A stretch of 20,987 bases of DNA from CAYTNY01 sp964439215 (GCA_964439215.1 CAYTNY010000033.1:1-20987); one strand, 5' to 3'; positions 1 through 7,936 are shown, counted from the stretch's first letter. Notes: generated from the letters alone by a model not told the origin. Numbers and translations are program-made.

Positions 1-54
1 TCGTTATCGTAAGGGCAGGTACAGCCGCATCCTTTAGGGCGTTTGCCTGTTTCC

Positions 55-1020
55 CTATTCCGCCTTCCATTTGTTGTACCATGAATTAAGCAGCGGTACA
101 AATTCATCGGTTGCCTTCTGATGCCCTTCATCTGACGGATGTGAATCTCCCGCTGTTTTTGGATAATACAGTTCATTTGAGGAATTGGCAACAATATGTT
201 CTTCGGAACCGCTGTTTATACGATGATGATTGTCCGGATGCGTAAGCACATTGTAATAATCAAACGCATAAACGTTATCGTGGGCATAATCCGAGAGCCA
301 TCCTGTTTCCCTGTCCGCGAGCCAGTTTGAAAGTTCTCTCGTCAATACAGCGCTTGAAATATCAATCTCCGGCGGAGGTATTATCAATATGAACAGTTTA
401 TCTGTGTGATCCGCGAAATAACCCAGCAGCCCGTTATACATTGCCTGTTCATCCGCAATATCGCTTCCTACTTCGCTGTTAGGATAGCATGATTTAAACA
501 TGATCACTTCATTTTCACCGCCCGGATCCGGAATAACATTTGTATAATCGTAATGCGAGGAATTCGCGTATACTTCAGGCATCGATGTTTCATTGAACCA
601 GCACGGCCAGTCAAAAGTATCCGTATAATTTCCCAGATCAGAACTGCAGCCTGCTTCAACATTGGAAACCGTCCAGCCGTAGTCCGCTTCCGTAACATAA
701 TAATTATTATTGTTTAATGCTGTCCCGAGCCCGCCGTGGGATGATGAAACCCAGTCAGAGCCTGTTGAGTGGTGTATCCACATAAGCCGGACTGTTGTTG
801 ACGGCGCCGTTGTGTCAGCGTCCCCCTGTTCGGCGGTTGCTGTCGGTGTGGGAGTTGCTGTCAATGCGGGGGTTAATACCTGTGTGGATGTTAATGTAAG
901 TGTAGGAGTAAATGTCAACGAAGATGATAATTCGGGCTGCGCAGGATTGTTCTTTGGCGAGCATGAAAAAAGATAAAATACCTGTACGACAAATAAAAGC
1001 AGCATCAGTTTTTTAAACAT
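55..1020 (-). CDS. Exported lipoprotein with SGNH-hydrolase-like domain
   Basis: The 321-residue product begins with a lipoprotein signal peptide: KK at 3-4, a hydrophobic core, and a lipobox LFSC with Cys20 as the lipidated residue. Residues 21-76 are a Thr/Pro/Ser-rich linker with TPT-type repeats, as in surface-tethered enzymes. The folded part (about 77-321) opens with a beta strand ending in HHSTG (83-87) and closes with GDSHPSDEGH (291-300), which looks like the DxxH-type final block of SGNH/GDSL esterases. By analogy Ser85 and Asp292/His294 are candidate catalytic residues; this is inference from motif position. The substrate is unknown; acyl or acetyl groups on glycans are typical for the fold. 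The start is preceded by GAGAGGGAT. It is divergent from the Cache-CheD-like gene and shares its upstream region. The product could also be a non-catalytic SGNH-like binding protein. Confidence 0.7.
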   Translation of the reverse strand: MFKKLMLLLFVVQVFYLFSCSPKNNPAQPELSSSLTFTPTLTLTSTQVLTPALTATPTPTATAEQGDADTTAPSTTVRLMWIHHSTGSDWVSSSHGGLGTALNNNNYYVTEADYGWTVSNVEAGCSSDLGNYTDTFDWPCWFNETSMPEVYANSSHYDYTNVIPDPGGENEVIMFKSCYPNSEVGSDIADEQAMYNGLLGYFADHTDKLFILIIPPPEIDISSAVLTRELSNWLADRETGWLSDYAHDNVYAFDYYNVLTHPDNHHRINSGSEEHIVANSSNELYYPKTAGDSHPSDEGHQKATDEFVPLLNSWYNKWKAE

Positions 1021-1055
1021 AATTATCCCTCTCTTTTTTTTATTGCCCCCGCATA

Positions 1056-1080
1056 TTTTATGACAATAACAGTCATAAAA
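1056..1080. promoter_or_regulatory. Perfect 9-bp inverted repeat, candidate operator
   Basis: TTTTATGAC, a 7-nt spacer, then GTCATAAAA form a perfect dyad at 1056-1064 and 1072-1080. It lies between the divergent lipoprotein and Cache-CheD-like genes. No T-tract follows either arm, so it does not look like a terminator, and its symmetry fits a site for a dimeric regulator. No regulator gene is present in the window to pair with it. Confidence 0.45.
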
Positions 1081-1088
1081 AGTTTCTG

Positions 1089-1096
1089 ATTATAAT
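1089..1096. promoter_or_regulatory. Possible -10 element of divergent promoters
   Basis: ATTATAAT reads as TATAAT on both strands, on the plus strand at 1091-1096 and on the minus strand at 1089-1094. It sits 9 bp from the inverted repeat at 1056-1080. I do not see a good -35 box at 17 bp on either strand, so a promoter here is only suggested by position and the consensus -10. Confidence 0.22.
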
Positions 1097-1152
1097 TTAT
1101 TTTTCCATAAAATACTGTTAAAATCAATAATAAATATCTAAGGAGGATGTTT

Positions 1153-2604
1153 TTGAACAAACTTTCTTTATTAAGTGTTTTGTTTATTATCGTATTCACT
1201 GCTCCCGCATCCGCAGAATTCTCAATAAAAAACAGAACCTATAAAAGGCTTGAGAAAATCCGCAACCAAAAGAAAAAAATGGTTCTTGAATATTTCAGGG
1301 GCACTGAAAAAAAAGCCAAAAACGCCGCTGCGGACAAGGATCTTATCCGTATTTTTAACACTATCAAAATGATCTGCCGGAATCCCAAAAATCACGGCGC
1401 CGAAAACCTGTCAAAACACGAAGCTGAACTTAATATGCTGTATGTAAAAAAATACCTGAATTTCTATGATATACTTTTCGTTGACGAACAGGGCTATGTA
1501 TTTCATTCAATAAAAAAAGAATCGGATTTTCACAAAAACTTTTTTAAACAGGGGCTGATAAGCCGTAATGATCTATCCCGCGGAAAAGAATTCATTGATT
1601 TCAAACATTATCCGCCGTCAGACGAGGCCGCTTCTTTTTTCTTTATAAAAATAAAAGGCGGCTGCCTTATTTTTCAGATGCCTTTAAATACAATAAACAG
1701 AATCCTCGCAAATAAAAAAAACACGGGAAAAACCACCGAAGTATATCTGGTAAATGAAGAACATCTTATGTTGACTGACTCCAGATTTTCCGAGGACAGC
1801 ACCGCATTAAAACAGATTGTTGAGACCGAAACTGTAAAAAAAGCGGCAAAAATGAACTCGGGCCGCTTCATCACAAAAGATTACAGGGGTGTACGCGTAT
1901 TCAGTTCTTTTGAAAAATTTTCTATCATGGGGTACAAATGGATCATAATAGCAGAAATCGATGAAGCTGAGGTTATCACCGAATATTTTAATAATATGAA
2001 CAACAGACAGCGGGAAATACTGTATAACGAAGTGAAAAACTGCAGCCGTCCTCCGGTTAATATTTTTCCTCCGAAAAGCAAAAATGCGCTAAAAGTTGAT
2101 ATGAATGAATTCGCAAAATCCAGCGGCGGAAAAGATATATATACCAAAGGTGTCGGGACCTGCACATCTGTTGTTTTTGAATATCCGGATAAATTCGTTT
2201 ACCTTTCGCACATCAGCCCTTTGGATTCTGTATATAAAAAAAATATTCTTACCAGATTTTTTTTGGGTGACAACAATTATTCATATTTCGAAAATCTGAT
2301 TAACAACATTATGTATTTTGAGCTGGTCCCGGCCAAAACACATAAAATAAAGGTCTTTGTTATTGCGTCTCATACAGCGAGTATAAATGAAATTTCCGAT
2401 AAACTGATACAAAAAGGTTTTATGTCCAACCAGATTTTTTTCGCATACGAGCCCCATGCTTCCAAAGCTGATGTTTATTACATAAACAGCGTAAATGCCG
2501 TATGCGTGAAATGGTATAATGATAATCACAAATTATTTAAAAAGGTCAATGCAGAATCGTACTGCAGCCTGTCACGGCTTATTAAGAACGTTTATGATTA
2601 CTAA
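1153..2604 (+). CDS. Secreted Cache-domain protein with CheD-like C-terminal domain
   Basis: The product is 483 residues from a TTG start. AGGAGG lies 6 nt before this TTG but directly abuts the ATG at 1147, so the TTG is preferred. Residues 1-21 form a Sec signal peptide ending in ASA. The region about 40-285 resembles the double-Cache sensor domains of chemoreceptors, ending in the typical strand WIIIAEIDEAEV, and no second membrane segment follows. Residues about 315-465 resemble CheD, the chemoreceptor glutamine deamidase: T331-K-G-V-G-T-C337 matches the TxGxGSC block, and His353 (LSHISPLD) matches the catalytic His region. Spacing Cys-His is 16, close to the 17 of characterised CheD (Cys27/His44). 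The later stretch with NEISDKLIQKGF resembles the CheD C-terminal half. Cache assignment is fairly good; CheD-like assignment is inferred from motifs. Function, substrate and partner are unknown. The gene is monocistronic and followed by a terminator. Confidence 0.72.
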   Translation: MNKLSLLSVLFIIVFTAPASAEFSIKNRTYKRLEKIRNQKKKMVLEYFRGTEKKAKNAAADKDLIRIFNTIKMICRNPKNHGAENLSKHEAELNMLYVKKYLNFYDILFVDEQGYVFHSIKKESDFHKNFFKQGLISRNDLSRGKEFIDFKHYPPSDEAASFFFIKIKGGCLIFQMPLNTINRILANKKNTGKTTEVYLVNEEHLMLTDSRFSEDSTALKQIVETETVKKAAKMNSGRFITKDYRGVRVFSSFEKFSIMGYKWIIIAEIDEAEVITEYFNNMNNRQREILYNEVKNCSRPPVNIFPPKSKNALKVDMNEFAKSSGGKDIYTKGVGTCTSVVFEYPDKFVYLSHISPLDSVYKKNILTRFFLGDNNYSYFENLINNIMYFELVPAKTHKIKVFVIASHTASINEISDKLIQKGFMSNQIFFAYEPHASKADVYYINSVNAVCVKWYNDNHKLFKKVNAESYCSLSRLIKNVYDY

Positions 2605-2624
2605 CGAATAACCGTGAAATAAAC

Positions 2625-2656
2625 CCGGCGCTGCCGGATGCTTTTTATCTTTATTT
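2625..2656. terminator. Bidirectional intrinsic terminator
   Basis: CCGGC-GCT-GCCGG gives a 5-bp GC stem at 2625-2637, followed on the plus strand by a T-rich stretch starting at 2642. On the minus strand the same stem is followed by GTTTATTT. It lies between convergent genes ending at 2604 and 2673 and can serve both. Confidence 0.55.
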
Positions 2657-2672
2657 TTGCTCCTGCATCTGT

Positions 2673-3335
2673 TCATTCATCATCAGCGCGTCCTCCGGTA
2701 TCCTGCACAAAAATCTTTTCAATGCCTCTGTCAATAAGCATATCGCCGTCGTAAAGATAGGCATAAATGACATGCGGACCCTTTATTTCAGGTATTATGG
2801 ATAACGATATTGTTTTTTCGCCGCCGGCCTCAAGCCTGTCCACAGGCACATCATCCATAATCTCAACATCTCCGTCAGGAAGCTCCACAAAACATGCCAG
2901 TTCAAGAGTATTTGAGTCAGTATACCCTTTCAGGTGAACATCAAAGAAAATTTTATTCCCGGGCGGCTCATAAACCCCTGTCTGCGCCCTTACGCCTGTT
3001 ATAGCCGCGGAATAATTTTTCAGTTTTTCCTCCAATACAGGCATATCATAGGTTATATGCCTGTCACGGCGGTTTGCTTCCACCATTGCGTACAATCCCG
3101 AAGAAGAAACAGCCTCTACGCTGAAATTAAGCAGGGCCTCTTCCCCCGGATTAAGATGATCAAAGTTTTTTACAGGATCAATTACCGTTATCGCGTCAAA
3201 GTCCACTGCTTTCAGCGTTACTTTAACATCCTTAAGTTTGCCCGCCCTTTTATTTCTGATTCTCATCATAATGTCATTGTTTCCTTTTTCTAATTTTCTG
3301 GGGCTGACTTCGTATTCAAGCACTTCCCCGTTCAT
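2673..3335 (-). CDS. Two-domain Ig/CARDB-like beta-sandwich protein
   Basis: The 220-residue product is preceded by a strong GGAGGTG ribosome site. It appears to contain two similar beta-rich units, about 1-100 and 110-215. Each has the pattern seen in CARDB and related Ig-like domains: a strand with paired polar residues (NDIMMRIRNK), a central LNPGEE or LEAGGEK turn, then a final strand pair (GLYAMVEA, GPHVIYAYLYDG). Such domains usually bind other proteins or glycans and are exported, but no signal peptide, lipobox or membrane segment is visible here and there is no upstream start that would add one. It is not in the downstream glycan operon, because a terminator at 3711-3736 lies between. 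Function is unknown. Confidence 0.65.
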   Translation of the reverse strand: MNGEVLEYEVSPRKLEKGNNDIMMRIRNKRAGKLKDVKVTLKAVDFDAITVIDPVKNFDHLNPGEEALLNFSVEAVSSSGLYAMVEANRRDRHITYDMPVLEEKLKNYSAAITGVRAQTGVYEPPGNKIFFDVHLKGYTDSNTLELACFVELPDGDVEIMDDVPVDRLEAGGEKTISLSIIPEIKGPHVIYAYLYDGDMLIDRGIEKIFVQDTGGRADDE

Positions 3336-3883
3336 AACAGCACCTCCGTTTTTTTATTTTTCAAATTTGCGGCAATTCCGTATTTCCAAAATATTTCCGG
3401 AGCAGCCGCAGCATAAACAAACTTTTTTGCAGGACTCAGGCTTTTATTTTTATGTTTATCCTGCTTTCTATTTTGTGCTTAAAACAATATTACATGAATT
3501 CTGTTTTTTTCGCATTATTAAACATCCACGAAATAATGACTTTTTTCCCGGCATCGCATTTTCCCGTACTCCTGCAGAAACACCCAAACCCCGCAATTTC
3601 GGGTTTAATATTGTATGAAATTACTGAAAGGAAAAAAAATATAGCCGCACCCCGGAACAAATACACCCGGTACGCCGCTTTGCAGTTTCATAAAATTGCG
3701 CCATATCCCGAAAAAAACTCAAGGACAATGGTCCTTTGCGGTTTGCCCCCCAAAAGAAATAATAAAGAAAACCTCCCAAACAGCACAGGGAAAGTTATAT
3801 ATCTGCCAAAACATACTGCACGGGCAGAGCCTGCATAAATGTTTTTATTTCCCGAAAAAACGTTATTCTGCCGTGCGGCATTA
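3336..3883. other. Intergenic region without a convincing gene
   Basis: About 550 bp separates the beta-sandwich gene from the OB-fold gene. It holds the ribosome site of the former, an intrinsic terminator (3711-3736), and an imperfect hairpin with AAACCC/GGGTTT arms at about 3586-3606. Two overlapping plus-strand frames (3238-3618, 3452-3838) exist but lack ribosome sites and recognisable protein character. The minus strand holds no frame of note. A promoter for the gene at 2673-3335 must be here, but I could not pick one. Confidence 0.5.
3711..3736 (-). terminator. Intrinsic terminator of the long minus-strand operon
   Basis: On the minus strand AAGGAC-CATT-GTCCTT forms a perfect 6-bp stem with a 4-nt loop (3736-3721), then GAG and seven T (3717-3711). 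It lies about 150 bp beyond the stop of the OB-fold gene. I saw no comparable T-tracted hairpin between the cistrons upstream of it. Confidence 0.7.
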
Positions 3884-4453
3884 TTAATCTATGGCATCAA
3901 CAATTATGCTGACTTCTTTATAATTTTCACCGGTTCGTTTATCTTCCCATTCAACTTCCTCTGCGGTTCCGGCAAATGTATGCTGTTTCTCATCAAGCAT
4001 AAGCCGCCGGGTCTCTGCCCAGCCGAATCTACGCTTGCCTGCTGCCAGTTTTACAAATTCTATATTCTGCTTCCGATAGTCTTCCGCGGTCCAGGTTTCA
4101 TTTAAAACAAGCACATAATAATCAGGATTTATCTTTGAAGTGTAAACATCTATAACGTATCCTTTTACTTTCAGATACCTGCCTTTGTAAGAAGCGCTGT
4201 CCGCTCGCAGCTGCGACAGAGTTATTTCCCCTTCATTGGATATCTCTGCTTCTGCTTCTGTGCTGTATGCGGCTCCCGATGATTCTCTGTATTCGTCTAT
4301 CAGTTTTTTAACTTTCACCCTCACCTGAGCGCAGTCCTGCCCGATATCATTTATGTTTTCTTCTATTTCATCAATAAGTTTCTCCGCGCCGGGAGCTGCT
4401 GCCTGCAGATAAGAAAATACACCTATAAACAGAACAATTAATATACTGCGCAT
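3884..4453 (-). CDS. Small exported protein with OB-fold-like domain
   Basis: The 189-residue product starts with a Sec signal peptide (about 1-20, ending QAAA). Residues 24-60 are predicted helical and rich in charged residues. Residues about 77-189 look like an OB-fold: the entry LSQLRADSASYKGRYLKVKGYV is typical of periplasmic OB-fold proteins in which a strand-turn 'YKGKxVxVxG' opens the barrel, and the end VSIIVDAID is the closing strand. A single Cys (41) remains after cleavage, so no disulfide is expected within one chain. The ribosome site is modest (AGGACG, 8 nt from ATG). It is the last gene before the operon terminator, 43 bp after the phosphohexomutase. Its role is unknown; a link to surface glycan is suggested only by position. 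Confidence 0.65.
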   Translation of the reverse strand: MRSILIVLFIGVFSYLQAAAPGAEKLIDEIEENINDIGQDCAQVRVKVKKLIDEYRESSGAAYSTEAEAEISNEGEITLSQLRADSASYKGRYLKVKGYVIDVYTSKINPDYYVLVLNETWTAEDYRKQNIEFVKLAAGKRRFGWAETRRLMLDEKQHTFAGTAEEVEWEDKRTGENYKEVSIIVDAID

Positions 4454-4469
4454 GATAACACGTCCTTTT

Positions 4470-4495
4470 GCGCGGCATATCTCTTTTATCCGCGC
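4470..4495. repeat. Intercistronic inverted repeat (GCGCGG/CCGCGC)
   Basis: Perfect 6-bp GC arms at 4470-4475 and 4490-4495 with a 14-nt loop sit between the phosphohexomutase stop and the ribosome site of the OB-fold gene. There is no T-tract, so termination is unlikely. It could protect the upstream mRNA 3' end or modulate the last cistron. Confidence 0.4.
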
Positions 4496-4496
4496 A

Positions 4497-5888
4497 TTAT
4501 TTTATTATTTGCTTCCCGAATCTCAGATTTTTTTCCACTCTCCGGCTGCTTGGCGCCTCTGAATATATTCTCAGCAGGGGTTCTGTCCCGGAAAATCTGA
4601 ACAGCAGCCACTCATTGTCATTTAATATATATTTTATGCCGTCAAGCCTGTTTACCGCTTTTATCTTTTTGCCCGCCGCAAAACCGTTTTTCTCCAGCTT
4701 ATTTACTTTTTTATATATAAAATTACGTTCAGACTCTTTAAACTTAACATCAACCCGATCATACATATATTTCCCGTATTTTTCATCAAGCTCCCTTATT
4801 ATTCCTGTGATTTTCTTTTTTTCTTTTGCAAGGAACTCAAGTACAAGAAGATTTCCGAGGATACCGTCCCTTTCCGGCAGATAATATCCAAAACCAACCC
4901 CTCCGGACTCTTCTCCTCCGATTGTGTTCCTGTCATCTATTATTTTCTCTCCTATATATTTGAAACCCACGGGTGTTTCAAGCAGTTTTATCCTGTTTTC
5001 CGCGGCAATCTTATCAAGCAAAAACGTTCCTGATATGGTTTTCACAAATCTGAACTTCATTTTTCTGTGTTTTAAATGATGCAGCATATGAAATACAAGC
5101 GTTTTATGAGGTGTCATGTACGCCCCGTTATTGTCTATTACTGCCATTCTGTCGCCGTCGCCGTCTATGGCGATCCCTATATCCGCTTTTGTTTTTTTTA
5201 CTGTCTGCATAAGTTTCATCAGGTTCTTTTCTATCGGCTCCGGGTTTATTCCGCCAAAAAGGGGATCCCTGTGGTTATTTATAACTGTCAGTCCTTTATA
5301 CCCGTCAAATATATTTTCAATATATCCCGCACCCGAACCATACATAACATCAAGCACGATCCTGATCCCGCTTTTTTTTATGAACTCAATATCCACCATT
5401 TTCCTTATGGCATCACAGTATTTTTTATCCATATTTATCGTTTCTATAAACCCGCTGCCTTTATTCACTTTTATATTTATTTTCTTTTTAGCAAACGCCT
5501 CCAGTTTTTCAGATTCTTCCGTGGATATCCCCGCGCCAAATTTATTTTTTACTTTAAAGCCGTTATACTGGGCGGGATTGTGGCTGGATGTTATCATTAT
5601 TCCGGAATCCAGTTTCAGGGTCTTCACTGCCCAGGATACCATAGGTGTATGAACCGCCTTATCAAAAAAATATATGTAAAAACCGTAATCCCGCAGCCTT
5701 TCCGCGGTAAATTGAGCGTAATTCTCCGACATGAACCGATTGTCACAGCCAAGCGCTATACGCGGCTTTTTTATTTTTCCCAGAGTATAGGCAGCATAAG
5801 CGTCCGCGGCCTTTGACAGGTTTTCATATGTAAATCCTTCGCCTATTTTTGCCCGCCAGCCGTCTGTTCCGAATTTTATACCGGTCAT
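4497..5888 (-). CDS. Phosphohexomutase (phosphoglucomutase/phosphomannomutase)
   Basis: The 463-residue enzyme interconverts hexose-6-phosphate and hexose-1-phosphate in the cytoplasm, feeding the nucleotidyltransferase encoded just upstream. All four alpha-D-phosphohexomutase blocks are visible: FGTDGWR near the N-terminus (6-12), phosphoserine loop TSSHNP (100-105, Ser102 carries the phosphate), Mg-binding DGDGDR (242-247), sugar-specificity loop GGEESGG (324-330), and phosphate-binding RFSGTEP (431-437). Length is normal for the family. GEESGG does not by itself separate glucose from mannose. The start has CAGGAG at 9-10 nt and lies one base after the stop of the nucleotidyltransferase, so the two are surely cotranscribed. 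Confidence 0.95.
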   Translation of the reverse strand: MTGIKFGTDGWRAKIGEGFTYENLSKAADAYAAYTLGKIKKPRIALGCDNRFMSENYAQFTAERLRDYGFYIYFFDKAVHTPMVSWAVKTLKLDSGIMITSSHNPAQYNGFKVKNKFGAGISTEESEKLEAFAKKKINIKVNKGSGFIETINMDKKYCDAIRKMVDIEFIKKSGIRIVLDVMYGSGAGYIENIFDGYKGLTVINNHRDPLFGGINPEPIEKNLMKLMQTVKKTKADIGIAIDGDGDRMAVIDNNGAYMTPHKTLVFHMLHHLKHRKMKFRFVKTISGTFLLDKIAAENRIKLLETPVGFKYIGEKIIDDRNTIGGEESGGVGFGYYLPERDGILGNLLVLEFLAKEKKKITGIIRELDEKYGKYMYDRVDVKFKESERNFIYKKVNKLEKNGFAAGKKIKAVNRLDGIKYILNDNEWLLFRFSGTEPLLRIYSEAPSSRRVEKNLRFGKQIIK

Positions 5889-5889
5889 T

Positions 5890-6957
5890 TCACAAAACTC
5901 CTGTTTTACTGTATTCAGTTGCTTTTGAACTGTCGCCGAGCACCGCTCCGTGCAGCATTACATTTGATTTTATAACACAATTCTTTCCTATTATACAGTT
6001 TTTTATAACAGCATTTTTCATTATAACGGCCCCGTCCCATATTATGCTGTTTTCAATTATGCAGTTCTCTCCGATAGTGCAGTTTTCTCCTATTATACTC
6101 AACGGAGCCACTAAGGCGCGCTTTTCAATTTGGACATTGTTCCCTATAACCGCAGGCCCTTTTAAAAAAGCACTTCGGGAAATTTTCAGATTTTTTCCCC
6201 TGACAACACCGTCTTTATCCGGTTTTTTCTCTTTTTCATCCGTTTTAAAACGTTTTTCGAGCACATCAAAATTTGCCTGCCTGTATTTATCAAGTTTTCC
6301 TATATCCAGCCAGTAAAATTCTGATTTAAAAGCCGACATTTTTCTGCCTGACTCCAATATCCCGGGAAAAACCTGTCTTTCAAGAGAATAATTCATATCC
6401 GCAGGTATCATATCAAGCACGCTTTTGTTAAATACATATATCCCGGCATTGATCCAGCGGTTTCCTTTTGTTTCCGTCCATTTCGGTTTTTCAAGAAATT
6501 TCTTTATCCTGTTGTTTTTATCCGTTGCTACAAGTCCGTAAGATGTGGGGTCCTCTACTTCAATAAGCGATATTGTTGCTGCTGCTGAGCTTTTTTTATG
6601 TTCAGCCGCAAGTTTTTTAAGATTAATATCCGTAAGAATATCTCCATTCATTACAATCGTCGTATCATCCAGGTATTTCTCCGCGTTTTTTACGGCGCCT
6701 CCCGTTCCAAGCGGTGTTTTTTCAAGAGCGTAATCCACTTTAATGCCGTATCTGCTCCCGTCCCCTATGACTTTTTTTATTTTCCCGGGCATATTGCATA
6801 TGCTCAGCACGACTTCTTTTATTCCCGCTGCCTTTAAAAGATTAAACTGATATTCAAAAAATCTTTTATTTGCTATAGGAACCATGCATTTAAGCGTATT
6901 CAGCGTAAGCGGCCTTAACCTTGTTCCTTCACCGCCGATTAATATCAAGGCTTTCAT
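5890..6957 (-). CDS. Sugar-1-phosphate nucleotidyltransferase with left-handed beta-helix tail
   Basis: The 355-residue enzyme makes an NDP-sugar from NTP and hexose-1-phosphate. The N-terminal Rossmann-type domain has the activation loop GGEGTRLRPLT (8-18), Lys23, the LGTGGAVKNA stretch (83-92) and the metal-site NGD (104-106). The C-terminal part (about 250-345) consists of hexapeptide repeats such as IGENCT and IGKNCV, which form a left-handed beta-helix as in bacterial mannose-1-phosphate guanylyltransferase and glucose-1-phosphate thymidylyl/uridylyltransferases of this architecture. Which base and sugar are used cannot be read from the motifs; GDP-mannose or an NDP-glucose are the main options. 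CGGAGGGAT lies upstream of the ATG. It sits between epimerase and mutase genes of the same pathway. Confidence 0.9.
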   Translation of the reverse strand: MKALILIGGEGTRLRPLTLNTLKCMVPIANKRFFEYQFNLLKAAGIKEVVLSICNMPGKIKKVIGDGSRYGIKVDYALEKTPLGTGGAVKNAEKYLDDTTIVMNGDILTDINLKKLAAEHKKSSAAATISLIEVEDPTSYGLVATDKNNRIKKFLEKPKWTETKGNRWINAGIYVFNKSVLDMIPADMNYSLERQVFPGILESGRKMSAFKSEFYWLDIGKLDKYRQANFDVLEKRFKTDEKEKKPDKDGVVRGKNLKISRSAFLKGPAVIGNNVQIEKRALVAPLSIIGENCTIGENCIIENSIIWDGAVIMKNAVIKNCIIGKNCVIKSNVMLHGAVLGDSSKATEYSKTGVL

Positions 6958-6974
6958 TAAATCCCTCCGTTTTT

Positions 6975-7901
6975 TTATTTCTCTCCGGCTTTAAAGTATT
7001 CATACGTTTTTTCAACACCTTTTTCAAGGGGAATTTCCGGCTCCCATCCGAGAGCTTCTTTTGCTTTGGTTATATCAAGATAATTTTCCATAATATCGCC
7101 TTCGCGGAACGGCGCACACTCCGCATCTTCCCAGAATCCTGACGCTTTGCGGACACAGTCATAAAGCCTGTTTACATCCGAAGGTATTCCTGTTCCTATG
7201 TTAAACTCATCATTATCACCTTTATCAAGGCAGATCAGATTTGCCCTTGCGGCATCCTCAACAAAAACATAATCCCTTATGCATTTTCCGCCGCCGAATA
7301 TAACGGGCTTTTTTCCTTCCAGTATCCTCTTTATAAAGATCGCCACAACACCCGCCTCGCCGTGCGGTATCTGTCTGGGGCCGTAAACATTGCTGTATCT
7401 TAAGATCGTATACTTCAAGCCATACTGAGCCGCATAAAATTTCACATAAAGCTCCCCCGCGGTTTTGCTTATTCCGTAGGGATTTTCCGCCTTGTACGGC
7501 GCAGTTTCTTTTACCGGAAGTTTTTCGGGTGTGCCGTATACCGTACCGCCGCTGGATATGAAAATAATTTTTTTAACTCCGCGTTCCGCGGCGGCGCTCA
7601 GAAGATTAATTGTTCCCATTATATTAACCGATGCGTCGCCTGCCGGATTTTTCACCGAGTCCGGGACGCTTATCTGCGCGGCGTGATGATTTATAACGTC
7701 TATTTTCTCTTTTTCTATAATATCATATACACCCTTTTTATCTCTTATATCCGTTTTATAAAGCACCGCGGCGGGGTTTACATTCTTCTCGTTTCCCATT
7801 GACAGATCATCAATCACAACCACTTCATGCCCCGCGTTAATATATGCGTCAGCAGCATTGGAGCCTATAAATCCCGCCCCGCCTGTAACAAGTATTTTCA
7901 T
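6975..7901 (-). CDS. NAD-dependent nucleotide-sugar epimerase (GalE-like, extended SDR)
   Basis: The 308-residue product is an extended short-chain dehydrogenase. It shows the NAD-binding GGAGFIGS (7-14), acidic VVVIDDLS end of the second strand (28-34), the NHHAAQ segment (71-76), SSGGTVYG (116-123) and the catalytic pair Tyr142/Lys146 in NPYGISK. GRYSNVYGP-type residues (LRYSNVYGPRQ) mark the sugar-binding half. Family members convert UDP-glucose to UDP-galactose, UDP-GlcNAc to UDP-GalNAc, or act as 4,6-dehydratases; the short length and SSGG motif favour a 4-epimerase. A GGAGGAAAAT ribosome site precedes the ATG. It is 17 bp upstream of the nucleotidyltransferase gene. Confidence 0.9.
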   Translation of the reverse strand: MKILVTGGAGFIGSNAADAYINAGHEVVVIDDLSMGNEKNVNPAAVLYKTDIRDKKGVYDIIEKEKIDVINHHAAQISVPDSVKNPAGDASVNIMGTINLLSAAAERGVKKIIFISSGGTVYGTPEKLPVKETAPYKAENPYGISKTAGELYVKFYAAQYGLKYTILRYSNVYGPRQIPHGEAGVVAIFIKRILEGKKPVIFGGGKCIRDYVFVEDAARANLICLDKGDNDEFNIGTGIPSDVNRLYDCVRKASGFWEDAECAPFREGDIMENYLDITKAKEALGWEPEIPLEKGVEKTYEYFKAGEK

Positions 7902-7936
7902 ATTTTCCTCCGTTTTTTTATCAAAACCGCAGAGTT

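Noticed and set aside
1..54. Possible coding sequence at the window edge, including a minus-strand frame with a Cys-rich end (GCGCTCPYDN)
   Set aside because: No start codon or ribosome site and only 18 codons visible; cannot be supported.
3238..3838. Two overlapping plus-strand frames of about 126-128 codons
   Set aside because: No ribosome sites, first one starts inside the beta-sandwich gene on the opposite strand, and composition is that of translated AT-rich spacer.
5076..5816. 246-codon plus-strand frame opposite the phosphohexomutase
   Set aside because: Lies wholly antisense to a gene with every catalytic motif intact; no protein family character.
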